A stretch of 14,927 bases of DNA from HGM04593 sp045533955 (lineage in GTDB: Bacteria > Bacteroidota > Bacteroidia > Bacteroidales > Bacteroidaceae), in NCBI GenBank assembly GCA_045533955.1, contig JAZSIU010000004.1, positions 1 through 14,927 of the forward strand, read 5' to 3'. Shown one piece after another: positions 7,521 to 14,927 of the stretch (the first letter of the stretch is position 1; each line of letters begins with the position of its first letter). A program made the position numbers and the translations under genes. The notes beneath the pieces were generated by a model that had not been told where the DNA came from, made no database searches, and saw only the letters and a program-made list of their open reading frames with translations.

Positions 7521-8264
7521 ATGAGTCAGTTGAAACAGATACTCTCGGCAGCCGTGTGGTTGTTACTGCTTGCAACAGCCGATGCAGTGGCACAAACAGG
7601 CGACAGCATAAACCTTACACGCAGCAACTCGCTCGTGGCAATAAGCACGCAGCAAGACTCACTGCTCATAGACAGGGCATACGACGAGGCACTAACAGCC
7701 ATCGCCTCCTCCTCGGACAGCAGCCGCGTATCTATGAAACGCAACCTATCGGCCCAAAAGCCACTGAAGCCCCGCTTCGTCCCTAACCCGCAAAAGGCAA
7801 CGTGGCTGGCAGTGGTATTTCCCGGCGCCGGACAAATATACAACCGCAAATATTGGAAACTGCCCATCGTCTATGGCGGATTCATAGGCTGCCTCTATGC
7901 CTACAATTGGAACGGACAGATGTACAGCGACTATCGCCAAGCCTATCTTGACATAATGGACACCGACCCCAACACAAACTCGTACGAAGACTTTTTCCGT
8001 CCCGGATACGACTTTGAAAAGAATAAAGATTATCTGAAAGAGGTCTTTAAAAAGCGAAAAGACCGCTACCGCCGTTGGCGCGACCTTAGCGTCTTTGCCT
8101 TTGCCGCAGTATATGCCCTCTCGGTAATAGACGCCTACGTCGATGCGCAACTATCGAGCTTCGACATAAGCGACGACATCAACCTGAGCATCAACCCACA
8201 GATGATACCAAGCAACAGCGGGAACAACAATTTCTACGGATTAAATTGTAATATAACCTTCTGA
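7521..8264 (+). CDS. DUF5683 domain-containing membrane or envelope protein
   Basis: A 247-residue protein of the Bacteroidetes DUF5683 family; its function is not established. Residues 1-25 look like a signal peptide (hydrophobic run, AVAQT). A low-complexity Ser/Asp-rich stretch is followed by the diagnostic block at 93-118 with PGAGQIYNRKYWKLP, a hydrophobic segment to about 127, a charged middle region (EVFKKRKDRYRRWRD) and a second hydrophobic helix at about 188-205. The C-terminus ends in an aromatic residue after polar beta-like sequence. The TM2-like GAGQ.Y motif suggests a membrane hairpin. Its start lies two bases after the parB stop, so it is co-transcribed and possibly translationally coupled. 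The steady position between parB and mltD hints at a link between the chromosome and the envelope, which is inference only. Confidence 0.88.
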   Translation: MSQLKQILSAAVWLLLLATADAVAQTGDSINLTRSNSLVAISTQQDSLLIDRAYDEALTAIASSSDSSRVSMKRNLSAQKPLKPRFVPNPQKATWLAVVFPGAGQIYNRKYWKLPIVYGGFIGCLYAYNWNGQMYSDYRQAYLDIMDTDPNTNSYEDFFRPGYDFEKNKDYLKEVFKKRKDRYRRWRDLSVFAFAAVYALSVIDAYVDAQLSSFDISDDINLSINPQMIPSNSGNNNFYGLNCNITF

Positions 8265-8297
8265 CACAATAAACAAAAAACAGGCCACAAACATTAT

Positions 8298-9710
8298 ATG
8301 CTTAAAAGATACACAACATTTATCATCTGTATGATGCTCTGCTGCACACTATGGGCACAGAGCACCGAGGATGAGCTTGCATCGGACACAACAGCAATAG
8401 ACGAGAACACCCTCGACGAGGAAGAGAGCGAGAGCGACGAGTTCTTCAATCTGCTCGATTTGCACGTTGTTACAGACAGCAGCGCCATAAGCTACAATTT
8501 CCCCCGTGAAGCAATGGACGGAATAATTATGGACGAGGATAGCATAATTTTCGACCTACCCGAAGGAATGACAGCCAATATCGACAGTCTGCTCAACAGC
8601 TGGTACGCCCGTAATCTGCTCAAGAGCCTCGATTGCGACTCACGCGACGTAAGCCCCCGCACATTCAGCGACTCGGTTTATGCGCAGCGCCTCTACCGTA
8701 TGCCCACAATAATGAATATGCCCTACAACAGCGTTGTCCGACAATACATCGACCGATACTCGACAAAGAATCGCTCACTTGTATCGTATGCGCTGGGAAT
8801 ATCACACTTTTATATGCCCATAATAGAAGAGGCCATAGACCGCTACAATATGCCCCACGAGCTGAAATACCTGCCCGTGGTCGAGTCGGCAATGAAGCCC
8901 AAGGCCGTATCACCCGCCGGAGCAAAGGGACTATGGCAGTTTATGTTCGGCACAAGCAAACTCTACGGTCTAAAATCGAACAATTACATAGAAGAGCGCT
9001 TCGACCCCATAAAATCGACCGACGCCGCAATGCGCTACCTACGCGACCTTTACAACCTGTTCGGCAGTTGGGACCTCGCCCTCGCAGCATACAACTGCGG
9101 CCCGGGACGAGTAAAAAAAGCCATCCTACGCTCGGGAGGCAAAAAAGACTTTTGGAGCATATACCGCTATCTGCCGCGCGAGACACGCGGATACGTGCCC
9201 GCCTTCATCGCCGCAAACTACATTATGACCTACCACGGCGAGCACGGAATATGCCCAATGGAGCCCAACGTACCCGTAACCACCGACACACTGCACATTA
9301 CACGCAACCTGCACTTTTCGCAAATATCCGAGACCTGCGGTGTGCCCATCGACGAGATACGCGCCATAAACCCACAATACGTGCGCGACATTATCCCCGG
9401 CGAGGGCGAGCCCTGCGTAGTGCGCCTGACAAACGAGACAATCACCCGCTTCCTCACAATAGGCGACTCGGTATATGCCTACAACCAACAGAAATACTTC
9501 CCCAAAGAGAGCCTCGAGAAGATGCTCAAAGAGGCAAAATCTAACAACGAATGGGGCAGCGGCGACCTTATAAGACACAAAATACGCAGCGGCGAGACAT
9601 TAGGAAGCATCGCACGCAAATACCGCGTATCGGTAAAGCAACTAAAAAAATGGAACAACCTTAGAAACTCGAACATACGCGCCGGACGCTATCTGAAGGT
9701 GTATAAATAA
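8298..9710 (+). CDS. mltD: MltD-like lytic transglycosylase with C-terminal LysM
   Basis: Lytic transglycosylases cleave peptidoglycan between MurNAc and GlcNAc, leaving 1,6-anhydroMurNAc. The 470-residue protein has a signal peptide (1-20, cleavage near LWA-QS; the CC pair is not a good lipobox), an acidic low-complexity segment at about 22-50, and a GH23/SLT domain at about 165-300. The catalytic glutamate is E196 in PVVESAMKPKAVSPAGAKG, followed by GLWQFM and AAYNCGPGRV. A degenerate LysM-like repeat lies at about 333-385, and a clear LysM at about 425-470 (HKIRSGETLGSIARKY) should bind glycan strands. It lies 33 bases after the DUF5683 gene with no terminator between, and seven bases before the RSH gene. 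It probably acts in the periplasm during growth or division. Confidence 0.93.
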   Translation: MLKRYTTFIICMMLCCTLWAQSTEDELASDTTAIDENTLDEEESESDEFFNLLDLHVVTDSSAISYNFPREAMDGIIMDEDSIIFDLPEGMTANIDSLLNSWYARNLLKSLDCDSRDVSPRTFSDSVYAQRLYRMPTIMNMPYNSVVRQYIDRYSTKNRSLVSYALGISHFYMPIIEEAIDRYNMPHELKYLPVVESAMKPKAVSPAGAKGLWQFMFGTSKLYGLKSNNYIEERFDPIKSTDAAMRYLRDLYNLFGSWDLALAAYNCGPGRVKKAILRSGGKKDFWSIYRYLPRETRGYVPAFIAANYIMTYHGEHGICPMEPNVPVTTDTLHITRNLHFSQISETCGVPIDEIRAINPQYVRDIIPGEGEPCVVRLTNETITRFLTIGDSVYAYNQQKYFPKESLEKMLKEAKSNNEWGSGDLIRHKIRSGETLGSIARKYRVSVKQLKKWNNLRNSNIRAGRYLKVYK

Positions 9711-9717
9711 CAGACTT

Positions 9718-11958
9718 ATGGTACAGGACGACGAGAAAAGAATAAAAGACGAGGAAGAGGCAATAAGCAACGCCTTTCAGGAAATTCTTGACATATATCT
9801 TGCATCGCAGCACCGCAAAAAAGTAGAGCTCATAACAAAAGCATTCAATTTTGCGCGACAGGCACACAAAGGCGTGCGCCGACACAGCGGCGAGCCATAT
9901 ATTATGCACCCACTCGCCGTCGCCCGCATAGTATGCGCCGAGATTGGGCTGGGCTCCACCTCAATATGCGCTGCCCTGCTGCACGACGTAGTCGAAGACA
10001 CCGACTACACCGTCGAGGACATACGCAACCTCTTCGGCGAAAAGATAGCAATGATAGTCGACGGACTGACAAAAATCTCGGGCGGAGTATTTGGAATGCA
10101 AGCATCGGAGCAGGCCGAGAATTTCAAGAAGCTACTCCTCACGATGAGCGAAGATATTCGCGTGATACTCATCAAGATAGCCGACCGTTTGCACAATATG
10201 CGCACCCTCGAGTTTATGCCCATCAACAAACAGTACAAGATAGCCGGCGAGACACTCTATATATACGCCCCCATTGCCTACCGTTTGGGACTGAGTAAGA
10301 TAAAGACCGAGCTCGAGAATCTGAGCTTCCGCTACGAGCACCCCGAGGAGTATGCCAAGATAGAAAAAAAGATAGAAAAGACCCAACAAGAGCGCGACGT
10401 ACTCTACTCCGAATTTACCACCCCCATCAGCGACAGCCTCAAGAAAATGGGGTGCAAATTCTACATAATAGGCCGCGTAAAATCGCCCTACTCCATCTGG
10501 AACAAAATGCAAAAAAAGCACGTTGCATTCGAGGACATATACGACATTCTTGCCGTAAGAATAATTTTCACCCCCAAAGACATTGACGACGAGAACAACG
10601 AATGCTTCAAGATATACAACGCCATCACCCGCATCTACGACGCCCACCCCGACCGTCTGCGCGACTGGCTCAACAAGCCCCGCGCCAACGGCTACCGCGC
10701 CCTGCACGCCACCTTTATGAGCAAGCGCGGCGAGTGGATAGAGGTACAGATACGAAGCGAAAGGATGAACGAGGTAGCCGAACAAGGAATCGCCGCCCAT
10801 TGGAAATACAAGAATCAAGGCGACGACACCAGCCCCGACAGCCAATTAGACAATTGGCTGCACACCATAAAAGAGATACTCGACGACCCACAGCCCAACG
10901 CCCTCGACTTTCTCGACACAATAAAACTAAACCTGTTCGCCACAGAGATATTTGTATTTACCCCAAAAGGCGAGATTAAGACAATGCCGCAAAATTGCAC
11001 AGCCCTCGACCTTGCATACAGCATACACACCTTTTTGGGCAACCACTGCATAGGCGCAAAAGTCAACCACCGCTTAGTCCCGCTGAACCACATACTCAAC
11101 AGCGGCGACCAAGTAGAGATACTCACCTCAAACTCGCAACACGTCGATGCCGGCTGGCTCAGTTTCGTAACAACAGCCAAGGCGCGCACCAAGATACAAG
11201 CCGCCTTGCGTCGTCAGAAGCGCATCCTACAACGTCAAGGCGAAGAGAAACTGCAAGAATACCTCGAAAAAGAAGAACTCGGCAATTATAGTAACAATAT
11301 CGAGAAAATATGGAAGCGCCACAATCTCGACAGCCGCGAGCAACTGCTCGAAGCAATAGGCAGCGGCAGCATAGTGCTTGGCAGCGACGACAAAGACGCC
11401 CTACTCGGCAATAAGAAATTCCGCTTCCCCACATTCTCTTTCTTCGGCAAACCAAAGAGCGAGCAGAAACCCATCGAGAACCCCGAGCGCTTCGACAAGA
11501 TAGACCGCAAACAAGCGCTAAGCATCACCGACGACAGCCTGCACCACAGCTACATAATAGCCGACTGCTGCCACCCCATCCCCGGCGACGACGTACTCGG
11601 CTACTACGACGAAGAGAACCGCATCGTCATACACAAGCGCAAGTGCCCCATCGCCGACACCCTCAAGAGCAGCCACGGCGACCGCATATTAGCAGCCAAT
11701 TGGGACACCCACCGCACCCTCTACTTTCAAGTACCCATCCTAATAAAAGGCATCGACAGCATAGGCATATTAAACCAAATAACAACAATAATATACCAAG
11801 AGTTGAACGTCGGCATACAAAAGCTCACCATAGAGAGCAAGGATGGAATCTTTGAAGGCACAGTGTGGGTGAACGTCCACGACGTCGAAGAGGTTCACAC
11901 CATCTGCAACACACTAAAAAAAATAAAGAATATACAAACCATAGCCCGCATCGACTAA
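9718..11958 (+). CDS. rsh: Bifunctional (p)ppGpp synthetase/hydrolase (RelA/SpoT homologue, long RSH)
   Basis: Long RSH enzymes make (p)ppGpp from ATP and GTP or GDP and also hydrolyse it, setting the stringent response. The 746 residues have the full architecture. The HD hydrolase domain has H64, the HD pair H89-D90 and E93-D94 intact. The synthetase domain has GRVKSPYSIW at 252-261, RLRD at 313-316 and EVQIR at 342-346. A TGS domain spans about 410-470, a Cys-pair region has DCCHPIPGDD at 616-625, and an ACT domain covers about 668-746. An intact HD site and a basic RxRD motif (where mono-functional RelA has ExDD) indicate a bifunctional SpoT/Rel-type enzyme. It is the last gene of the parA operon. 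Confidence 0.96.
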   Translation: MVQDDEKRIKDEEEAISNAFQEILDIYLASQHRKKVELITKAFNFARQAHKGVRRHSGEPYIMHPLAVARIVCAEIGLGSTSICAALLHDVVEDTDYTVEDIRNLFGEKIAMIVDGLTKISGGVFGMQASEQAENFKKLLLTMSEDIRVILIKIADRLHNMRTLEFMPINKQYKIAGETLYIYAPIAYRLGLSKIKTELENLSFRYEHPEEYAKIEKKIEKTQQERDVLYSEFTTPISDSLKKMGCKFYIIGRVKSPYSIWNKMQKKHVAFEDIYDILAVRIIFTPKDIDDENNECFKIYNAITRIYDAHPDRLRDWLNKPRANGYRALHATFMSKRGEWIEVQIRSERMNEVAEQGIAAHWKYKNQGDDTSPDSQLDNWLHTIKEILDDPQPNALDFLDTIKLNLFATEIFVFTPKGEIKTMPQNCTALDLAYSIHTFLGNHCIGAKVNHRLVPLNHILNSGDQVEILTSNSQHVDAGWLSFVTTAKARTKIQAALRRQKRILQRQGEEKLQEYLEKEELGNYSNNIEKIWKRHNLDSREQLLEAIGSGSIVLGSDDKDALLGNKKFRFPTFSFFGKPKSEQKPIENPERFDKIDRKQALSITDDSLHHSYIIADCCHPIPGDDVLGYYDEENRIVIHKRKCPIADTLKSSHGDRILAANWDTHRTLYFQVPILIKGIDSIGILNQITTIIYQELNVGIQKLTIESKDGIFEGTVWVNVHDVEEVHTICNTLKKIKNIQTIARID

Positions 11959-12051
11959 AAGCAGGACAGCACCAATCCCCCCCCCAACAAAGAAAACCAT
12001 ATCAGAAACCTAAAAAAAACATCATACACCTTAATTTTATAAAAAACGCCT
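11959..12051 (+). promoter_or_regulatory. Short intergenic with a C9 tract and a weak promoter-like site
   Basis: There is no terminator hairpin between the RSH gene and the M60 gene, so read-through is possible. A run of nine C lies at 11977-11985. TAATTTTA at 12032-12039 matches the -7 consensus TAnnTTTG at seven of eight positions, but there is no TTTG at the right distance and the leader would be only a few bases, so this promoter is weakly supported. Confidence 0.3.
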
Positions 12052-14742
12052 ATGAAACTCCGAAAATTACTACTGACACTACTGCTTGCACTGCCAATCA
12101 TACTGACAGCACAAGAGAACGACTACGAATCAATCGACGCAAACAAGTACGATTACTACAACACCCTGCGCGGATACTTCAACGACGACGTCTGCTCCGA
12201 ACTTAAGGAAGAATACCTCGCAATGAGCGACGCAGAACTGAGCGCCTCAATGAGCGAGCTTCCCCAACCACTCATCGACCTTGCCCTAAAGATAAAAAAC
12301 GGCTGGGGCGAGTACGAAAAAGAATTCCGCGTAGCAAGCTACAAAGGCCACAGCAAAGCCTACACTTGGAGCAACTACCTAAAGACCAACCCCTACACCG
12401 ACCTTAACAACCCCACAGGAATAATCTGCAAGACCAACCAACCGCTTATCATATTTGTTGACCAAAGCGCATCGTACCCCAACGTAATCACCCTGAGCGA
12501 GGTTAGCAGCGAACAGATGTACTACAGTCAAAAAGAGACCCCCCTATTCCGAGGAATAAACGTCATCTACCCCTCGGTAGATAACGGAATACTATACATA
12601 AGCTACAAAGTTGAGACCACCCGCAGCGAGACAAGCAATCGCCTGAGCGAATTTCCCGACATCAGAGTGCACATTGTCGGCGGCACCCTCAACGGTTATT
12701 TCGACAAAAGCCGCCACACCAATGACGACTGGGTAAAAATGCGCAAGACAATAATGAAGCACGAGATAGCCATCGTCAAGGGCGAAAAAGCAATATTCAG
12801 TATGCACCTCAATCAAATGGCACAAATATGCCCCAACAACATCTACGAGTCAATTGACTGGTGGGACACAATAGTACGCTGGCAGCACGAGCTTATGGGC
12901 GCCACAAAATACGCCGACCGCTGGAACAACCTTATGATGTGCTGCGACGGTCAGGATAGCTATATGTATGCCACGTGGTACTACACCTACTACGCTTACA
13001 GCACATTAGGCGACATACTGCCCGCAAACAAAGTAATGGCCAACCCCGGCCTTGCGTGGGGTCCCGCACACGAAATAGGGCATATGAACCAAGCAGCCAT
13101 CAACATTGTATCGTGTACCGAGGTCAGCAACAACCTTTTTGCCAACGTAGTAGTGTGGCGAATGGGAAAGACCACCACCCGCGGACTAAAAGTATCGCAG
13201 TGCATCGAAGATTTTAACAACAAAGTCCCCTACCCCCTGCGCAGCGAAGTATTCAGCAAGACACGAATGTATTGGCAGCTCTACCTCTATTTCCACGAAG
13301 TCAAGCGCGACACCACCTTCTACCCCCGTCTCTTCGAATATCTGCGCGACACCCCCCTGAGCACCACCAGCAGCGTAAACGGCAAATTCAACCAGCTACG
13401 CTTCGCCGAGGCCTGCTGCGAGATTGCCCAGATGGACCTAAGCGAGTTTTTCGACGCTTGGGGCTTCTTCGAGCCAATGAACGGCGCCCACGTAGGCGAT
13501 TATAACGACTACTACGTAACACTCAGCGAGATTGACGCAGCACAGAGCCGCGCCAAAATGCAGCAATACAGCAAGAAAGGCGGTCATCTGATGTTCCTCG
13601 AAGACCGCGTAAAACCATCGAAGCGCACCGACGGTGTCAGCGGCTACCGTGCCGATTTTAACAAAGATGTACCCGTAGGCACAGCCGGCGACGTTGGTCA
13701 TTGGGAAGATTACATCGACGAGAGCGTAAAAGCCGAAGGCTACCTATACACCAACACAGGTAAATACGTAACAATCCTCACCGACAAAAATTCCAAAGGC
13801 GCAGTAGGCTTCAAAATATACGACAAGTACGACAAAATGGCAAGCTTCTCTAACACCTACTCAATGAAGATACCCGCCGAGCTCATCGGAACAAAATTCA
13901 AGGTAGTAGCCGTACAGGCCGACGGGAGCAACGTAGAAATACCCTCGGCAGCCGAGGCCGGCAACGAAGAGCAGCAGCGATTGGCTCTCGAGGATGCCAT
14001 CGAGGCCGCCCAGACAGTTCTGCGCCTGAAAGCAAGCAACGCCACACAAGTCGGATTCTACGACCCCAACGCAATTGCCACCCTCGAAGCCCTTGTCGAG
14101 TCGGCACAAGAAGCCATCGACAATAAAGACCAAAGCACCCTCACATACGGTCAGTGGTGTACCTACATATTAAATGAGCTATACAGAATACAAAGCAGCA
14201 ACGAGGCCATCATCAGCGTAAAGCCATACAACTACTACACAGCAACCTCCCGAGCAGGCGTGTTAGCCTATCACAATGGCACCGTAAGAGCAGCCGTAAG
14301 CTCACAAGTTAAGCCCGCAAGCAACCGCCATTGGGAATTTGTACCAGCCGACAAAGAAGAGACATTCTATCTTAAGAATGTAGGACAAAAGGGCTACCTT
14401 CAGCTCAATGGCGACGCAGCAACACTCCTTGAGTCAACAAGCGGAGCAACCGCCTTTAAGTTAGTCTTTAACGGCAACGGAACAACAAGCCTCGTACAGA
14501 GCGGCAGCGACCAGCTTAAAGTTTTAAGCGTAAAGTCGGACAAGAGCCTAACCACAGTCGATACCTTCGACACAAATTCACAGTGGAGAATTGTTCTTAC
14601 AACCGACAATACAGCCATTGAGTGCCCCGTTGAAGAGAGCCGCAGCGACGATACAACCATCTACGACCTCAACGGACGCCGCATTGAGAACCCCTCGCGC
14701 GGAATTTATATTATCGGCGGCAAAAAGGTACTTATAAAGTAA
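12052..14742 (+). CDS. Secreted M60-family (enhancin/mucinase-like) zinc metallopeptidase with C-terminal sorting-like tail
   Basis: M60 peptidases of gut Bacteroidetes cleave mucin-type O-glycoproteins outside the cell. Residues 1-20 are a signal peptide (LTAQ-E; no lipobox). The gluzincin motif HEIGH is at 340-344, preceded by WGPA, and the third conserved acid is E357 in TEVSNN, matching the M60 pattern HExxH-x-E. The catalytic region covers roughly 80-500. A helical segment (about 639-716) and a beta-rich, probably lectin-like domain (about 720-852) follow. The tail at 869-896 carries IYDLNGRRIE and GIYIIGGKKVLIK, the form of a Bacteroidales C-terminal secretion or sorting signal of Por/type IX kind. 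Length is 896 residues. It begins 93 bases after rsh; whether it has its own promoter is unclear. No SusC/SusD partner is visible. Substrate specificity cannot be read from the sequence. Confidence 0.92.
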   Translation: MKLRKLLLTLLLALPIILTAQENDYESIDANKYDYYNTLRGYFNDDVCSELKEEYLAMSDAELSASMSELPQPLIDLALKIKNGWGEYEKEFRVASYKGHSKAYTWSNYLKTNPYTDLNNPTGIICKTNQPLIIFVDQSASYPNVITLSEVSSEQMYYSQKETPLFRGINVIYPSVDNGILYISYKVETTRSETSNRLSEFPDIRVHIVGGTLNGYFDKSRHTNDDWVKMRKTIMKHEIAIVKGEKAIFSMHLNQMAQICPNNIYESIDWWDTIVRWQHELMGATKYADRWNNLMMCCDGQDSYMYATWYYTYYAYSTLGDILPANKVMANPGLAWGPAHEIGHMNQAAINIVSCTEVSNNLFANVVVWRMGKTTTRGLKVSQCIEDFNNKVPYPLRSEVFSKTRMYWQLYLYFHEVKRDTTFYPRLFEYLRDTPLSTTSSVNGKFNQLRFAEACCEIAQMDLSEFFDAWGFFEPMNGAHVGDYNDYYVTLSEIDAAQSRAKMQQYSKKGGHLMFLEDRVKPSKRTDGVSGYRADFNKDVPVGTAGDVGHWEDYIDESVKAEGYLYTNTGKYVTILTDKNSKGAVGFKIYDKYDKMASFSNTYSMKIPAELIGTKFKVVAVQADGSNVEIPSAAEAGNEEQQRLALEDAIEAAQTVLRLKASNATQVGFYDPNAIATLEALVESAQEAIDNKDQSTLTYGQWCTYILNELYRIQSSNEAIISVKPYNYYTATSRAGVLAYHNGTVRAAVSSQVKPASNRHWEFVPADKEETFYLKNVGQKGYLQLNGDAATLLESTSGATAFKLVFNGNGTTSLVQSGSDQLKVLSVKSDKSLTTVDTFDTNSQWRIVLTTDNTAIECPVEESRSDDTTIYDLNGRRIENPSRGIYIIGGKKVLIK

Positions 14743-14832
14743 TCTATTTTTCCAAGCAACAGAAATTAGGGAAACACCCTTATTTTAGAATCTGTTTTGA
14801 ATTTTATTAAACAAGTTAATTCGTTATTGCTA
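14743..14832. other. 3' flank of the M60 gene, weak terminator candidate
   Basis: AGGG-AAACA-CCCT (14768-14780) followed by TATTTTA is the only hairpin directly after the stop codon. A 4-bp stem is too weak to call as a terminator with confidence. The remainder is AT-rich and shows no gene. Confidence 0.25.
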
Positions 14833-14924
14833 AGACTTTTTTTCGGCTTCTTTGAGACTCTTTTCGGCATCTATCCATTTTGGGAATTTGAAAATAGCTC
14901 GCTATTCCCTGCATCCCCAAAATG
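14833..14924. repeat. Right-edge repeat element: imperfect direct repeat plus nested hairpins
   Basis: AGACTTTTTTTCGGCTTC (from 14833) and AGACTCTTTTCGGCATC (from 14855) form a diverged direct repeat with a period of about 22 bases. Next to it CATTTTGGG (14876-14884) pairs exactly with CCCAAAATG (14916-14924), and inside lies AATAGC-TC-GCTATT (14893-14906); GGGAAT/ATTCCC gives an alternative pairing. The element reaches the window edge and may continue. It could be the end of a minus-strand transcript, a repeat family member or a structured RNA. Confidence 0.45.
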
Positions 14925-14927
14925 AAT

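Noticed and set aside
10132..10845. 237-codon minus-strand open frame opposite rsh
   Set aside because: It lies wholly inside the HD and synthetase domains of rsh; low-complexity hydrophobic translation typical of an antisense shadow.
14816..14926. Possible partial minus-strand coding sequence entering from the right edge
   Set aside because: One frame is open to the edge for about 36 codons and another gives a lysine/glutamate-rich end broken by a TAG, but neither has homology I recognise and the region is dominated by hairpins and a direct repeat.

Overview
The window looks like chromosomal DNA from a member of the Bacteroidales, probably a gut or other host-associated species. The main reasons are the gene order parA, parB, DUF5683, mltD-like transglycosylase, bifunctional (p)ppGpp enzyme, preceded on the opposite strand by surE and lpxB; promoter-like sites of the Bacteroidetes TTTG / TAnnTTTG type; A-rich leaders without clear Shine-Dalgarno sites; and a YDLNGRR-type C-terminal tail on a secreted protease. 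The family cannot be fixed from this sequence alone.

Layout. Positions 1-397 are non-coding and hold a foldable element at the left edge (1-93) and a perfect 27-bp-stem bidirectional terminator (235-290). Positions 398-2301, minus strand, hold surE and lpxB, translationally coupled by an ATGA overlap. Positions 2302-2692 are intergenic with a plausible promoter for the next gene. Positions 2693-5374 encode a secreted GH84 beta-N-acetylglucosaminidase with two tandem copies of a lectin-like C-terminal module, followed by a good terminator (5407-5444). Positions 5445-5839 are a second long intergenic region dominated by a large imperfect palindrome (5604-5709) just upstream of parA. Positions 5840-11958 form a tight plus-strand operon: parA, parB, a DUF5683 membrane protein, a lytic transglycosylase with LysM, and an RSH (p)ppGpp synthetase/hydrolase, with gaps of 8, 2, 33 and 7 bases. 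After a 93-base gap containing a run of nine C, positions 12052-14742 encode a secreted M60-family metallopeptidase with a C-terminal sorting-like tail. The last 185 bases are non-coding as far as visible and contain nested hairpins.

How the genes work together. The central operon joins chromosome partitioning (ParA/ParB), cell-wall turnover (transglycosylase) and the stringent response (RSH), with an uncharacterised envelope protein between them; this is housekeeping. SurE and LpxB act in nucleotide metabolism and lipid A synthesis. The two large secreted enzymes on either side of the operon are of another kind: a GH84 hexosaminidase and an M60 peptidase are both typical of bacteria that attack host mucin-type glycoproteins, and both end in carbohydrate-binding-like modules. 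No SusC/SusD pair lies beside them. I found no clear new defence system, CRISPR array, tRNA, rRNA or transposase. The most interesting unexplained items are the palindromic intergenic elements and the paired glycoprotein-degrading genes around a core operon.
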